Part shown: positions 1 to 12,279 of the stretch, piece by piece
Numbering within the stretch: position 1 is the first letter of the stretch
How the letters are laid out: each line of letters starts with the position of its first letter
Assembly: GCA_025786725.1 (NCBI GenBank)
Contig: JAHLTZ010000041.1
Span: 62,001 to 126,000 of the forward strand
Length of the DNA stretch: 64,000 bases
Direction: 5' to 3'
Source of the DNA: Syncephalis fuscata
Lineage: Eukaryota; Zoopagomycota; Zoopagomycetes; Zoopagales; Piptocephalidaceae
Notes under the pieces: generated by a model
What the model saw: the letters and a program-made list of their open reading frames with translations, nothing else
Told to the model about the DNA's origin: nothing
Databases searched by the model: none
Made by a program: the position numbers and the translations under genes

Positions 1-967
1 CTGTAATGGTATAGCCAGCCACTCATACACACACACACACACAATATTGATAGTCGTTGTTGTTGTTGTCGTTGTCGTGGTGGGGGGTGCGTGTGGCCGC
101 TTTTGGTCAGTTCCACATGTAACAAAGATTGATGATGGACGACGGCCTTAAGCGGAGTCAACGTTGAGTTTGTAAGTTGATTAAAGCGTGGGTGTGCGTG
201 TATGTGCGTGGGTGTAAGCGCGTGGGTGAGAACAGTCAATAGCAAGAACAAAGCAATAGTATCGGCGCTGATACCACTATTCGCAATAATAGTAATAATA
301 AGGGTCGTGGTGTTTATTGTTGTAATAATACTATTAACGGCAATAGTAACAATCAATTGTAATAGAAATAGTAGTCAATAGAGTAATACAGCGTAGAAGA
401 ACAGCAATAGCTGCTGTTGTAAGTAATAGAATGGTGCGCACATCATACTCCGCGTTTCCATCCCGCCTATTTAGAGAGTAAGGCATGTGGTGGCCTTGTC
501 CCTGATGTGCATGATGGGCTAGCATGACTAGACTGCCATGCTACATCTCTTGGCAGACTCACATGTTTATATACTCCTTACAACGATTATATGACTATAA
601 TGATTAGAACAATGAATAGAACACCGCCTATTACTATAACGGATATTAGTATTGCGCTTATTATTAAACATATTTTATTAAATAGTAACAAATTATTGGG
701 GACTGTATTTTATTAATAAATTGCTCATTTATTCCCAACTTTTGATTATAGAATTATTGGATTCAAATGGATCACTATGACCACATTCATCATGATTATT
801 TATAGATAGTATATAACGTGATAGTATATATTTATTTACTCGTTAGTCTACGCTCTACTATAACAAATAAGACCTATTTATTCAAGCTAATAACAAAGGA
901 CAGTCATCAATCCAAAGGGTGTAGATTAAGATGCTAACCTCGTTTGTTCGTTCGTTTGTTCGTTCGT
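1..967. other. Intergenic, simple repeats
   Basis: No convincing gene is seen. There is a short CA run near 30-43, a GTT/GTC-type triplet run near 56-80 and GTGCGTG-rich sequence near 190-230. A 63-codon minus-strand frame at 334-525 ends in a hydrophobic tail but shows no domain or splice context, so I do not call it. A GTTC repeat (about 945-967) lies immediately beyond the stop of the next gene. Confidence 0.5.
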
Positions 968-1422
968 TTAAGGAGACGCCGTAGCCAATGTACTATTCTC
1001 AAAAAGATCACCAAAAGCTAAATCATAAAGTTATTAATAGAAACTACACAAATAAAAGACTTGCCATCATAGAAATTATTATGAATAACCCGTTCAAAGT
1101 TGCCTGAACTGCCACCGGCGTAGATATCTGTCTTGCCTAGTCCTCCCATATCTACATCACTATCTGCACCACCACTCATACGATGGCGTTGCAGTGAAGA
1201 AGGTGAGGGTGGTCTATTACCACGATGGCTATCGCGCATTAAATGCTGGAAGGATGGACCGACTAGTTCGGTGTCTTCACTTGGATGAAAACGCTCCTGT
1301 TTAGCAATTGCAGCCATCATGTCATCGTCGGAGTCATCTCCCGACAAACGGTCATCATCGTCGTTTCTATTGACTGAAACAGGTGAGGCTTTATGTTCAG
1401 GATAAATATCCATAGAATCCAT
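968..1422 (-). CDS. Acidic protein with COPS9-like C-terminal tail
   Basis: Two exons, complement(968..1017, 1065..1422), 135 residues. The intron (1064-1018, 47 nt) is of the GC-AG class: donor G|GCAAGT, acceptor TTTAG. Splicing replaces an unrelated read-through tail with HNNFYDAFGDLFEN followed by a short end. This resembles the conserved FF-DF-DLFDDDD end of COPS9 (MYEOV2), the smallest COP9 signalosome subunit, which acts with the deneddylase complex in nucleus and cytoplasm. Metazoan COPS9 is about 57 residues; this protein carries a longer acidic, low-complexity N-terminus (NDDDDRLSGDDSDDD near residues 19-35). The start is the first ATG. The tail match and splice are read from sequence; COP9 membership is inference. 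A small acidic protein with a chance match is the alternative. Confidence 0.55.
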
Positions 1423-1609
1423 GATAGATGAGTAGAGTACAAATAGTAAATCAGTTGATTGAATGAATAGAACGTATTAACAAAGGTGTGTGTGAATGAC
1501 GTCAGTTAGTTTTATTATACTTTGACTCTCACATTCTGAGTTTCAAAGCAAAATTCGTTCCAATTGAAGTCATGCTGTTATGCATAACAAACATAGTTAT
1601 AATGTTTAT

Positions 1610-2065
1610 TTAACTACTTTGAGATTCACGAGGCTGATCATTATTGTTGTTGGTCATGCGTAGAAAGTTTGATCGAATATTAATAAAAGCCATTGATTGC
1701 GATTCCATATCATTCCGCAGTTGTTAGTGTTGTTACTACTCACAGTGTGGATTATTGCATCTGAATGGTCTTTTCTATCTTCCAATTTTCTACCGTTGCA
1801 TTTTAGGCATATTTGCAATGTAAGATATTCATCTATGGTGACAAGAAGGCAAAATGACTAGTATTCTTGATGCTCACCATTGTCTTGAGCATTCTTAATA
1901 TCAACTTGTAAGCCTAGATTATTTGCCGACCATTGATAAAGCAAATGGCCTCCACCATATGCAATAGTGATAGGTTGGGTGTCTTTACCAAGGAGATCTT
2001 GTGGCGACAGTTGTAACCAGAATATACGACATGCCGTTGAGGTTACTTGAACAGGTGTTAATGTA
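1610..2065 (-). CDS. 3' exons of an unrecognised gene
   Basis: Two exons are supported on the minus strand. The first reads from about 2065 to 1878 (contains CRIFWLQLSPQDLLGK and AYGGGHLLYQW). The second is 1832..1610, after an intron GTGAGC...CATAG (1877-1833), and begins DEYLTLQICLKCNGRKLED. The second exon needs one extra base near 1713 (TGCGG, perhaps TGCCGG). It then continues as RNDMESQSMAFINIRSNFLRM and ends at TAA 1610-1612, followed by AATAAAC. Lengths then fit exactly. The 5' end is not resolved: the frame is closed upstream at about 2100 and no ATG is in frame, so a further exon or an error is needed. It lies directly beyond the 3' end of the membrane-protein gene. I do not recognise the family. 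Confidence 0.4.
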
Positions 2066-2313
2066 AAATAAAAGAAATAAAGACCAGGGATTGAATAATG
2101 TTTTTATTGATGTCCAAATATACATGTTATTTATATTGTTATATTCAACATTATTATATAATATATTACTAAATAGAACAATAAGATAGTAATAAGAAAA
2201 GACAGTGAATTGAGTAAATAAAAATGTAAAAAGTACAGTAGCTCTTATTAATTAATAAATAAATCAAACTTAATAACAATAATTAATCAAGCTTTATTTG
2301 TATGATGTTATAA

Positions 2314-5239
2314 TTACAATAAAAGTATATTACTACTATTATAAATAGTACTGCTGTTATGAATGGTACTACTGTTATTAATAGTGTCATCTGGATTCTC
2401 GGTTCTCTCAGTGACTCGAGATAGTTCATTAAGGTCATTGAGCCATGTGGGTGGACCAGGCATGGATCGAGATCGAGATCGGCCCAATGGTCTGCCCGAT
2501 GACTGTTGTTGCGTTGCTTGAAGTATTTGTTGTCGGTGTAGAGTGGCTGATGGCATATTCATACTGCCTAGTAATGGTGTTGCTGTAGAAGGCGTATCAA
2601 GTGTTGTATTATACACTTGCTGATTTTCAGACAAATAAACTGTTTCCTCTGTAATATCTGATGGCCAAGGTTCAGTGGACGAATGTCCACCTAGAACAGT
2701 TGACATAGGAGGGCCATGTCCATCATATGGTTCAGGCATGGCCATAATTGGTTGACTAGCTACAGTTTGTTGTTGTTGTTGTTGTTGTTGTTGCTGTTCC
2801 TGTTCTTGTTGTTGTATAATAAAGGTTGGAATGTCAGGCATAGACATGCGTGCTTGATAGTTTGGATGAAGTGTAGCCCATGTAGGATCTTCCATAACTC
2901 TTGAACCTTCTACTACTTCATCTTCTGAATCTTCATATATACCATTGACTTCTGTTCTTGCCCGTCTTTGATTACTAATGTCATGAGGAAATAGACCGGT
3001 CGATCCATTAACACGAATTGATAAATAGTTGGGTGTATTGGGTATACCAATAGGTGCACGTCGTTCTGCATTATACCGTCTTCGACGTGATGATGCTTGA
3101 TACTGTCGGTAGTAGGGCGGTAAAGGAGCCCATGGATCCTTCCATGGCGGTGGCCGTGCTCTAGACATGGCTCGTTCCAATGCACTTTCAACATTTAAAA
3201 AGTTATTTGATGTTGATTGCTTATGGTGATCTGTTGTTGATCTACGATGCTTAGCCTGGCGGCCATTTAATAAATCTACCGCCGAACTACGTTGACTACT
3301 ACGTCCAGTAAGAAGCGATTGGAATGAACTGACTGCTGTTACAAGTCGCTTATGTGGTGGTAGATGTGATGGATTAGTAGAATCGGTGTCTGTTTGAGCC
3401 TCCAATTCTGGATCATATGGCTCAGCACGATAACAATAACGTACAAAAAAGAAGAATAAAACAATGACTACCCATCCAACAACAATCAAGGACACAGTAC
3501 CTGCCACATTAATGTTAAGATCAAGTTTCTCATCATTAATGATGGGGACCAGTAATGCAGTCCATAGGATACAGCATAAACTAGCTGTACGCCAGTAATT
3601 AATCTGAACGAGTTTAATTAATTACCATTTGATTAATTGGATTGGTAACTTACCGGTCGTACATAACAAGGCCTCATACGAATATTATAACAAACCAAGG
3701 CCAATAGAATAAGAATAGAGAATATACCGCGTAATCGAGTATCTTTATCGGGTAATAATAAAAAGTCGATTACCAGCAACATATCTAGTACATAGTACAT
3801 AATAGTATATAATAATAAGCTGCTGATTACTAATGATTAATTGGATTGATTACTTACCAAGGTTATCAAAAAAGGCTACCCCACTTGATTTGAAACTAAT
3901 ATCGCCTTTAACCGGTGTGCGGTCATATGAAGTAAGAAATACGGTAAGAAAAAGGTAGGCAATAATATAACATAGAAGCGAGAAAAGTAAATAAAAGTTG
4001 GCATATACACTTGGAGGGGGACAACGCTGTGTTCTAATAAGCGATTCATGGGCATGTTTAGTTAAACAGGCCACTGAATTGATATAAGTAGTCTATTGGT
4101 ATTAATAATAGTGTTGTATTTGTATTAGTCTACAGTTAATAATATTCTAGTTACACTTACCATCACTGGAAGATAAAGGACGCCCTATAGCAATACAATT
4201 ATATAGGTTAATAAATAGTCTTGACAATATAATAATTACTTACGACAATCGGTACCACCGAACTGACCCAGAATATCGGCCACGAAAGTCGAGCATATTT
4301 GTTATGCAGGTGAAATAGAAATGCCACGGCCAGTCCAAGTATTATACCGCCGGTAATGGTCCAAAATTGAACGTAGAAATACACAGAACTTAGTTGTGGT
4401 AGTAGAGCCACAATACGAATGACTGCATCGACAAATTTGGTGGCATTGCTTGGACTAGCAGTCTCATCAGTGCTGAATCGATTACTTTGTAATAAATCAC
4501 GTAATGGAAACGAGATTAATTGAAAGAATTCAAAAGCAATTACCAGAATCTGAATTCTATTATACCAACTGGCCCGATCAAAAGTGCCGAATGATGTTTC
4601 AGAAATGGCACGGAAACGAGCATCATCGGCAAATGCTTCACGTTTACACTTGTAGTATAGATGCTGTCGAGTAATTAGAAATAGATTAACCGACATAACA
4701 AATCCAAATGCCGATACAAGTAGCAAGGACGAGCGTTTAGACAACTGACCAAGCGTCTGTTCATTATTGCTGTTATCGCTATCATCATCGGTATCGGGTA
4801 GAGCGACACCCACGATAAGTGCCACGCCACTGCCAATGAATAGGAGTAAAAGCAGCCAGGATGCCCAGTCATTCCAGCGCCAGTTGCGCGGTTGCCGCCA
4901 TGGAAGACGTAGAAGAACACCGAGCTGTGCTACCATATTTTCCGCTAAATGTTCAACTTCTTTTTGAATATTAAGCTGATTAATAAGCCGCAATTCCGGT
5001 TCCTGTGTCTTATATCGAATAACATAGAACACAATAATGCCTATAACGGCCAATATAAGCACGCCAAAGAATACCAAAATGACAATAAGGTCTTTTTGTT
5101 TGTTATCAGACTGGTCGCTAGTATTGCTTGTTTGAGCAGTAACGCTACAAATTATATTGGATAGCCATAGCCATCCCAGTATTAAATTTGAAAGTCTACG
5201 ACTACTGCTACTCCATCCAAGTAGTCGGACCATTTTCAT
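2314..5239 (-). CDS. Multi-pass membrane protein, unknown family
   Basis: Five exons: complement(2314..3603, 3654..3784, 3858..4092, 4161..4184, 4244..5239), about 891 residues, all splice phases consistent. An N-terminal signal or anchor (about residues 1-36) is followed by a Ser/Asn-rich lumenal stretch and a first membrane helix (about 48-72). Roughly nine further hydrophobic helices follow (for example WLLLLLFIGSGVALIVG, FWTITGGIILGLAVAFLF, GTVSLIVVGWVVIVLFFFF). After them comes a cytoplasmic tail of about 350 residues with a Gln run (about ten Gln) and an Arg/Ser motif (GRSRSRSMPG). The 24-nt exon 2 encodes GVLYLPVM and keeps a hydrophobic helix continuous. For exon 4 I chose a 73-nt intron (acceptor ACTAG); a 28-nt intron would also keep frame but is shorter than any other here. 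A polyadenylation-like AATAAAG follows the stop. A receptor- or channel-like role is only a guess. Confidence 0.7.
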
Positions 5240-6639
5240 ACGCAGCTAGATTTGAATTTGAATACTAGCGTATTGTTTGTTTGTTTGTTTAAGCTCAATA
5301 AATAATTCAAACGACGACAATAGCGACATCAACTACAGCCAACCACTAAACCAAGCACAGTAATGCCTATGCTAGCCACCACTCGGTATCAAATACAACG
5401 AAATAAGGCGCAAGTATACAAATAGGACAAAAGAGAATAATGCTGTAGCCAAGAAATGAATAGGCTGTATAGTGATGAGTAAGAGGGAGTGACAACAATG
5501 ACAACAAAGGTGGTATTTTTATAGTTTATTAATGGACTGTTACCAACAGACATCGATTACACAAACAATGACAGAATTACTAGATAGAACCGTCAGTAGG
5601 ATGGGACGATTGAAGTGAATAGTCCACTAAAAGCACAATGAATATACCTCATCTACTCTTCAGTAACACTTGAATCCCGATATTGACTATAGTTGGAGCG
5701 GATAGCTCTTGGCTGGATATGGTGGGGTGCCATCATTACTGGTAACGCAAGAGTCACCAGGACGACCATGGCAATGATGGCGTGCTTGAATTGCATGTTG
5801 AATAGAACCCAAAAGTAATGCTTTGTAAAGTTCCGATGAACGATCGATGAATGGTAGTTTAGCTGAGTAAAATGGATGCTGTTGAGTGCAAAGTTTGTAT
5901 GATAGTAGCGATATAGAGTCAAGAAAGACGACATGTAACACACCATTAAATAGTAAAATCTAGATAGCTAATGTCATTGAGAAACAATGGTTGATTGATG
6001 ATGTAAATATAGCCATTGTTATCCAAATGTTTGCCATCGGTCATTGTTCTATTTAGCCAATGCAAGTTGAATAGGCGCAGTACAAAAGAAATAAGAATTA
6101 GCACAGTTTAAAGAATAGCTACTTCAATAGAATAGAGTGTTATTTTTAAGTGTCATGGTTGGCACGTGTGTTTGTATTTGAAGAACAGTGGGTTGGTATA
6201 TATCATTGTCAATGTATAATTAGAGCTATAAAATGCCAGTTATTATTCTAGGAATAGCTAGAGTCTGGAGTGGACTGATCTATCCACCGTAATATGCACT
6301 AATAATTTACTTAGTAAATAAATAGATAAATAGACATTAATAGTTTATAACAATAGGATATGCGATGGTAATAAAGTCATTTATTAAAAGTACGTAAAAA
6401 GAATAGTTTAGTTATTGTAAATCAATTAAATTGAATCAATCTTGGCACAATGACTATTACTGAACACGTTGTCAAGTCTTTTACTTTTACTTTGTTGTAT
6501 TTACTGTACTTGTTTGTTTGCTTACATACTTGCTAGCTCACCGACCGACCTGTTGACTGAGCGCTACTTTTCCTTCACATCCTTGTAGAGTCGTTGATTG
6601 GATTGGATACAACCTGTAGACCAGTACATTAATGCTGTC
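5240..6639. other. Intergenic region between divergent genes
   Basis: This stretch separates the membrane-protein gene (-) from the Oca1-like gene (+) and should hold both promoters. GTTT repeats lie at about 5274-5290. Two overlapping minus-strand frames at 5653-5946 (97 codons) and 5687-5941 (84 codons) compete for the same bases. The shorter one (DRSSELYKALLLGSIQHAIQ) looks slightly more protein-like. Without a domain or splice evidence I treat it only as a possible small gene. Confidence 0.35.
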
Positions 6640-7706
6640 ATGACGACGCCTTTAACTCATTCGCGACTACCAACCAACACCGCTACAGTGTCCAGAGTCC
6701 ATGGACCACTATCGCCTACTGCTTCCATTCCTTTCTCCAATCCTACATTAACAGCAGGAAGCAGTACTATTGGCAATAGCAATAGCGGTAGCAATATACC
6801 GGGCACAACACCAGCCACCCTTGCTAATCCTACTAGTAGTAGCAATGCCAATAATCCGAGTACGACAGCGAATGTGGCAACTACATCGATTACTCAGCTC
6901 TACACGCCTCCTGAGGCATTTGGTGTAGTTGCACCGGGTATCTATCGTTCAGATACAATGCAAGCTGAGCATTTGCCATTTCTAAGATCGCTGCGTTTAC
7001 GTGCAATTGTTATGCTATCGCCAGAGAAATTGTCGCGTGCGGCTACTCACTTCATTGAAGAGGAGAATATTCGACTAGTAAGTATTAAGGGGCATTGATT
7101 GTAGTTCATACTAGTTATTGATGATTGCCGTATAGGAACATATTGGTCTACGAGCTTGGAAGCCAGATAATGCCTGGCGTCCAGTAAGTGATGAATTGCT
7201 TAAAGAAGGCATGGAATTGTTATTGGATGCGCTTAATCATCCTATTCTTATTATGTGCACGTAAGTATAGCTGTTAAACTGTATGATATCAATATTAATA
7301 TTTATTGTATAGAACGGGTATTCATGAGACGGGTATGTTAGTTGGATGTATGCGACGATTACAACACTGGAGCTTTACGGCTATCATTACTGAGGTATGT
7401 TGACATGTTATTACGCGGCTTATTTACCAACTGTTATAATAGTATCGTGCCTACTGTGGTAGCAAGGCTCGATATATGAATGAGCAGTTTATTGAGCGAT
7501 TTGATTTGGATCTAATTACACTTCCAGAGAATCTACCCACATGGTTTATGCTACAACGACAAATGCTGGTAATTACTAACATATCTGTATGCATTAAATT
7601 AACTAACATGTCAATATATTAATAGTTGGATGATGAAGATACATTTTATGAAGAGGAATTAAAACAAATGGTCCAGACTACAGCCGATCCTAGCGTGTCT
7701 GAATAA
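6640..7706 (+). CDS. Oca1/Siw14-type phosphatase fold, catalytic Arg replaced
   Basis: Five exons: 6640..7077, 7136..7260, 7313..7394, 7443..7568, 7626..7706; 283 residues. The first 95 or so residues are low complexity (Thr/Ser/Asn). The fold follows: VVAPGIYRSD (strand entry), SLRLRAIVMLSPE, then [27 protein letters not shown], quoted here in the pieces [15 protein letters not shown] and [12 protein letters not shown]. The end is YCGSKARYMNEQFIERFDLDL, i.e. SKARYMNEQFIE then RFDLDL. Oca1-family members carry C-X5-R; here the cysteine is kept but the arginine position is Glu (C-TTGIH-E), so phosphate binding should be lost. In yeast Oca1, Oca2 and Siw14 act in oxidant-induced cell-cycle arrest and inositol pyrophosphate metabolism. 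The start is the first ATG; an upstream TTG has no support. Confidence 0.85.
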
Positions 7707-7961
7707 AACGATAAATAGTCAATGTAAAATACATAGCTTATACAAAGATGGTGATAAAGAAAGTAACAGTTTTAGTGTTAAATATGATTATATTTATAAA
7801 TACTTTTTGTTTTTACTTATTTATTTATTTATTTACGTGTTTTCATTTCAATACGCGCTATTTTACAACTACAAGACCTGTTTTCTTCTTTCTTTTTCAT
7901 TCTCTTTTAACTATAGTCAGTTGGTGGTAGTATTTATTAAAAGTTGTAAACATTTTAAGCT

Positions 7962-10164
7962 ATGTACACAACCAATGGCACTTCTCCTTCGACGGCCATA
8001 ACAGAATCGGACCTACCTGCTCGAAAGCCATTACCTCCTAATATATACCGCGAAAAAATCAAATTACCTGCTAATATGCGCCAGCCAAGACTAACACAAG
8101 TTGATTTTTTAAAAGACTTTTCGCCTAAGCCTACTACTTCGTCGGCTCAAAATAATGGATCGTCGCCATCGACGGCTTCTTTATTAAAGCAAAATGTATC
8201 ATTAAACTTAGAGGACGCGTTAAAGAATGAAGCTAACGTCAAACGGCAAAAACTAGCAACAAGTCGACATTGGGATACAACAGTGGAAACGGCAACTATG
8301 AAGCTTACAAAAAACGGCAAAAGTATTGCACCAATAAAGCCAAAATCATTGCCAACAAAACGTAATAATTTAACAACGACCCAACAAAAAAATCCGTCAT
8401 CCTCCGCAGAATGGTCTATACCCAACCATAGTCTTTTTTATGAGGATACTAAACCGATGTTTAATGATCCAGACCATGCATTTAAAGATGCTTATGGTCA
8501 ACAACCTCCAAAAGTACCACGTGTTGCACCACTTGCTACAAGTGATTTAGGACCAGATAGTAAGATTGAACTGTCTGAAGAGCAAAAGGAGATTTTGGAT
8601 CGTGTTGAAGGCTATGGAGAAAGCATCTTTTTTACTGGCTCGGCCGGTAAGTCAATTCATATGTCACTATTCATTACTATTAATACTAATCAATTTTTAT
8701 ATTTATATACTGGATAGGTACGGGTAAATCATTGCTACTACGTGAAATTATTCGTCGGTTGAAGAAGAAATACGGCAGTTCAAGTCAAGTTGCTGTAACA
8801 GCACCCACAGGCATTGCTGCATGCAACATCCGCGGCTGCACTATTCATTCATTTGCTGGTGTGGGTCTTGCTCAAGGAACACCGAAAGAATTGGCCACCA
8901 AAATATTAAAACACAAAAAGATTCATCGACGTTGGACTGATGTTAAAGTACTGGTTATCGATGAAATATCTATGGTAGATGGAGATTTCTTTGATAAATT
9001 AGAGGCTGTGGCAAGAGCAGTAAGAGGCTCGCCAAAAGCATTTGGCGGTATTCAAGTAAGTAGAATAGACAATAAGTAAGTAGGATGAGCTAACTATAAT
9101 TAATATTATAGTTGATTATTTGTGGTGATTATTTCCAATTGCCACCCGTCAGTAAAATGAACGAGACATTCAAATTTTGTTTTGAATCAATATCTTGGAA
9201 GAAATGCATTAAGAAAGTGTATCATTTAAAGCATGTTTATCGCCAAAGAGATAATGGTAAGTGGTGTGTATTGTTGTTGTATTACTTAATACTAATAGAA
9301 TAACATATTGCCAGCTTTTGTTAATATGTTAAATGAGTTGCGAGTCGGTAAAATGTCACCATCAACTGAGAAACTGTTTTATCGATTACAGCGTGAGCCA
9401 TCTTACCCTGATGATGGCATCAAGCCGACATTTCTGTAAGTTATACGTTAAAGTGGGTATTTCTTGCAACTTACTGTACTTTTACCAGATTTCCTCGTCG
9501 TGAAGATGTTGATACGGCAAATTCGCAACAGCTAACTAATCTGCAAGGAATCATGTATCGATACACAGCAAATGATAGTGGTAAAGACAAATTCCAAGTA
9601 GAAAAGCTACCACAAAACTGTATTGCTCCTACAGTGTTGGAACTTAAAATGGATTCACAGGTTATGCTGCTAAAAAACCATGAAAACGGCTTAGTCAATG
9701 GCAGTTTGGGCCGAGTCGTTGATTTTAAATACGACACCGATACAAGCATTAACAATACTACAGACAGTTCAGTCTTATGGCCCTATGTGCGTTTCCAAAA
9801 CGGCCGTGAAATGCTTGTTACTCCGCACGCTTGGACCATTGAAGTTCCTAATGAAGGCGAAGTTGCTCGACGGGAACAAGTGCCCTTGCTCTTGTCATGG
9901 GCCATGTCAATTCATAAAAGCCAAGGCCAAACACTTGAACGAGTAGTTGTAGATTTAAGAAGAGTATTTGAAAAAGGTAAATTAAAAGTTAATCAGTTAA
10001 TCAATCACTAATAACTGTAACTATTGTAATAATTTATAGGTCAGGCTTATGTGGCATTAAGTAGAGCTACCAATCTAGCAGGTATTCAGGTTTTAGGCTT
10101 TCATCCCTCAAAGGTTATGGCCCATCCTCGGGTCATTGAATATTACCAAGAACTTAACAACTGA
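7962..10164 (+). CDS. PIF1: PIF1-family 5'-3' DNA helicase
   Basis: Six exons: 7962..8646, 8718..9055, 9112..9256, 9315..9435, 9489..9976, 10040..10164; 633 residues, all phases consistent. A disordered, basic N-terminus of about 200 residues precedes the helicase core. Motifs in order: Walker A GSAGTGKS (split by intron 1), APTGIAA (Ia), IDEISM (II), GDYFQLPPV (III), RQRDNG region, then HKSQGQTL (V) and VALSRAT (VI) near the C-terminus. PIF1 helicases unwind forked DNA and G-quadruplexes and act at telomeres and in mitochondria. The N-terminus is poor in acidic residues and could contain a targeting signal, but that is not clear by eye. The gene starts 255 bp downstream of the Oca1-like gene on the same strand. 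Confidence 0.95.
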
Positions 10165-10533
10165 ATTGTATAACTGGTAGTTGCAAACAATAGTTTAAGC
10201 AGTTTATTATGTTGAGTTGTAGTTGAGGCTTTGTATGTTAAAACGCGCGTGCATAAATCATAATACATATATATATATATATATATAATTAGTATAAAAA
10301 TGTAACAATGTGGCTGTAATGAGCAAGTGCAAAAGGGCTCTAAATATACATATAAAAAATATAAATACCAAGACCGATATGGTACATAATCTATGGAAAT
10401 CTAATAGATATACCATCTATTACATAATAATTTGATAAGATCAATGGTCTGGTTACTTGTGTGCACATTGGGCACAGTTAAGAAATAAAATATTACAATC
10501 TGAGAGTGATACCTATTTCTAATATTTAAGTAA
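10165..10533. other. 3' intergenic spacer with AT microsatellite
   Basis: Tail-to-tail spacer between the PIF1 gene (+) and the coiled-coil gene (-). It has a (TA)n run at about 10266-10288 and otherwise AT-rich sequence; no gene is seen. Confidence 0.6.
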
Positions 10534-12279
10534 TTAAATGGAATTTTCCAATTGGCAATGACGCCGTTGGTTTAGATCGTTAAAAAACGATTCATGCGAG
10601 TCGCCTTTTGATCGGCGTTTGAGGTTAGAGGATGAGCCGGCACGGAATATAGAAAGCATGGATTTAGAGTTGTTTAGATTGCTAGAGGATTTAAGCATGG
10701 CCTTCATTCGTCTGCGAAAGCCACGATGATTTGAAGATTCTGTCATTCTATCGCTGAGCTCATTAGCGCCATTTATGTTAGATGAATTGATCGCTCTTCT
10801 TATTTGATCGCTGTCCAGTACAAGTGATTCGTCTTCGGCTGTCGATTCTAAACTAGAGACAAGCGATGCTGATGTTGAGGAAGATGAACCGCTGAAAATG
10901 CGACGATGACCATCACCAGTTTTTCTCGTTATCTTACGAACATTATTTACGCGATCTGTATCTCGTGTTGCATCTAAACTATGCCTGCCATAATGGCAAG
11001 CAGCATCATATGTACTATCGTCGCTACTGCGCGGACTAGTACTAATTTCTACGCCTACACGTCGGCCACCTTCAACTACATAATCATCGACCGAACGGCG
11101 TCGATTACGAAACCACCCTCCAGTCAGATTGTCTAGTGCTAGCGAACTCATTGAGCTGCGTTTAATCTTTCGGCTGGGCATGGGAGGTGGTCGTCGATGT
11201 TCTATTTCCATTTTTAGATCGGCTACCGTTTTTTCTAAAGAGCGTGTACGATCCAAAGCTGACATTAAGTCATCCTGTAGGCGTGAAATAGCGCGTTCCT
11301 TTTGTAGACACACCGTGCGCAATGCATGAGATGTACACTTGGCCTGTGAGATCTCACGAGTTATAATACGGTTGTGATGTGCCAAATAGGCATTTTGAAT
11401 CCTTAATTGGTGAATTTCTAGCGATACATGTGATGGTAAATTGTGTTGTGGATATCGTCCAGTGGGAAATGTATTATGTTGTTGATGAGCCAGTCCCAAT
11501 TGAGGAGATGACGGCTGACGTTGTGACTGCGTACGCCGTACACTTTGTAAACTTTCAATGGCATTGTAAAGATCCGTGTCGCTAGCACTGCGCAATTCTG
11601 CCAATTTTGTAACCAAAAGATCAGCGGGGTCTTGTAGATTATGGTGCTCTTTGTCATAAAATTGACTGTCGTTAAATGAATATGCACCGCTGTTGCGTTC
11701 GATGGCTGGCATTGAGGCGATAGCCTTTAATGTTCCTGTCTGTCCCAGTTCTTGTCCAATTGTTTGTTGCTGTCTACGCTGCTGCTGCTGCTGATGCTGC
11801 TGTTTACCATACAAAGAGGGATCAGTAGAATTTAAAATGTCCCGTGCCCAATCATCCGCAGTAATACTGCGGCTACGCTGGTGTTGAATGTGATGGCGCT
11901 TAAGCGGTAAAGTTGGAGGATAGCCTTCGTCAGATTCTACGATGCTAGGCACAGACATACTAGATCGGCAAAGCGCCTCAGGACCTGTAATAGGTGTCAT
12001 CATTTGTAAGGGAAGCGTGTACGCGCGCTTTACATCAGTATATTGTACGGATTCGTCGTCTTCTGCTGTATCTTCGTCGCTTCCAAAAAGATATGGATCG
12101 ACGTAGCCGTCGTCAACTTCGTCGGAAGATGGAGTTGAATAATCAAACTCGTCGATTTCTGATTCCGAAGAGCTTTGACGAGTGTGGCAGGTAACGGAGG
12201 AAATGCGCGACTTTTGATGGGAAAGACCAGAGGATACGGTTTGAGTGCTATAATCAATAAGCGAATGGTACATCGACAT
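10534..12279 (-). CDS. Large Ser-rich coiled-coil protein, unknown
   Basis: One long frame of 581 residues from the first ATG (12279); the frame itself is open up to 12312. Visible parts: an acidic stretch near residues 40-85 (EIDEFDY, SDEDTAEDDESV), a Gln/His run around 175-190, a coiled coil at about 300-370 (VSLEIHQLRIQNAYLAHHN, then LQKERAISRLQDDLMSALD and SLEKTVADLKMEIE), and basic/Ser-rich clusters towards the end (RRMKAMLKSSS). No catalytic motif is seen. A separate open frame just upstream (about 12400-12300: LSLPSAGSSNIGQAKL) could be a 5' exon or the true N-terminus if a base is missing, so the start is uncertain. A scaffold or polarity role would be a guess. Confidence 0.65.
   Translation of the reverse strand: MSMYHSLIDYSTQTVSSGLSHQKSRISSVTCHTRQSSSESEIDEFDYSTPSSDEVDDGYVDPYLFGSDEDTAEDDESVQYTDVKRAYTLPLQMMTPITGPEALCRSSMSVPSIVESDEGYPPTLPLKRHHIQHQRSRSITADDWARDILNSTDPSLYGKQQHQQQQQRRQQQTIGQELGQTGTLKAIASMPAIERNSGAYSFNDSQFYDKEHHNLQDPADLLVTKLAELRSASDTDLYNAIESLQSVRRTQSQRQPSSPQLGLAHQQHNTFPTGRYPQHNLPSHVSLEIHQLRIQNAYLAHHNRIITREISQAKCTSHALRTVCLQKERAISRLQDDLMSALDRTRSLEKTVADLKMEIEHRRPPPMPSRKIKRSSMSSLALDNLTGGWFRNRRRSVDDYVVEGGRRVGVEISTSPRSSDDSTYDAACHYGRHSLDATRDTDRVNNVRKITRKTGDGHRRIFSGSSSSTSASLVSSLESTAEDESLVLDSDQIRRAINSSNINGANELSDRMTESSNHRGFRRRMKAMLKSSSNLNNSKSMLSIFRAGSSSNLKRRSKGDSHESFFNDLNQRRHCQLENSI

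Noticed and set aside
3830-3857. A 28-nt intron in the membrane-protein gene
   Set aside because: A 73-nt intron with acceptor ACTAG keeps the same frame and fits intron sizes elsewhere.
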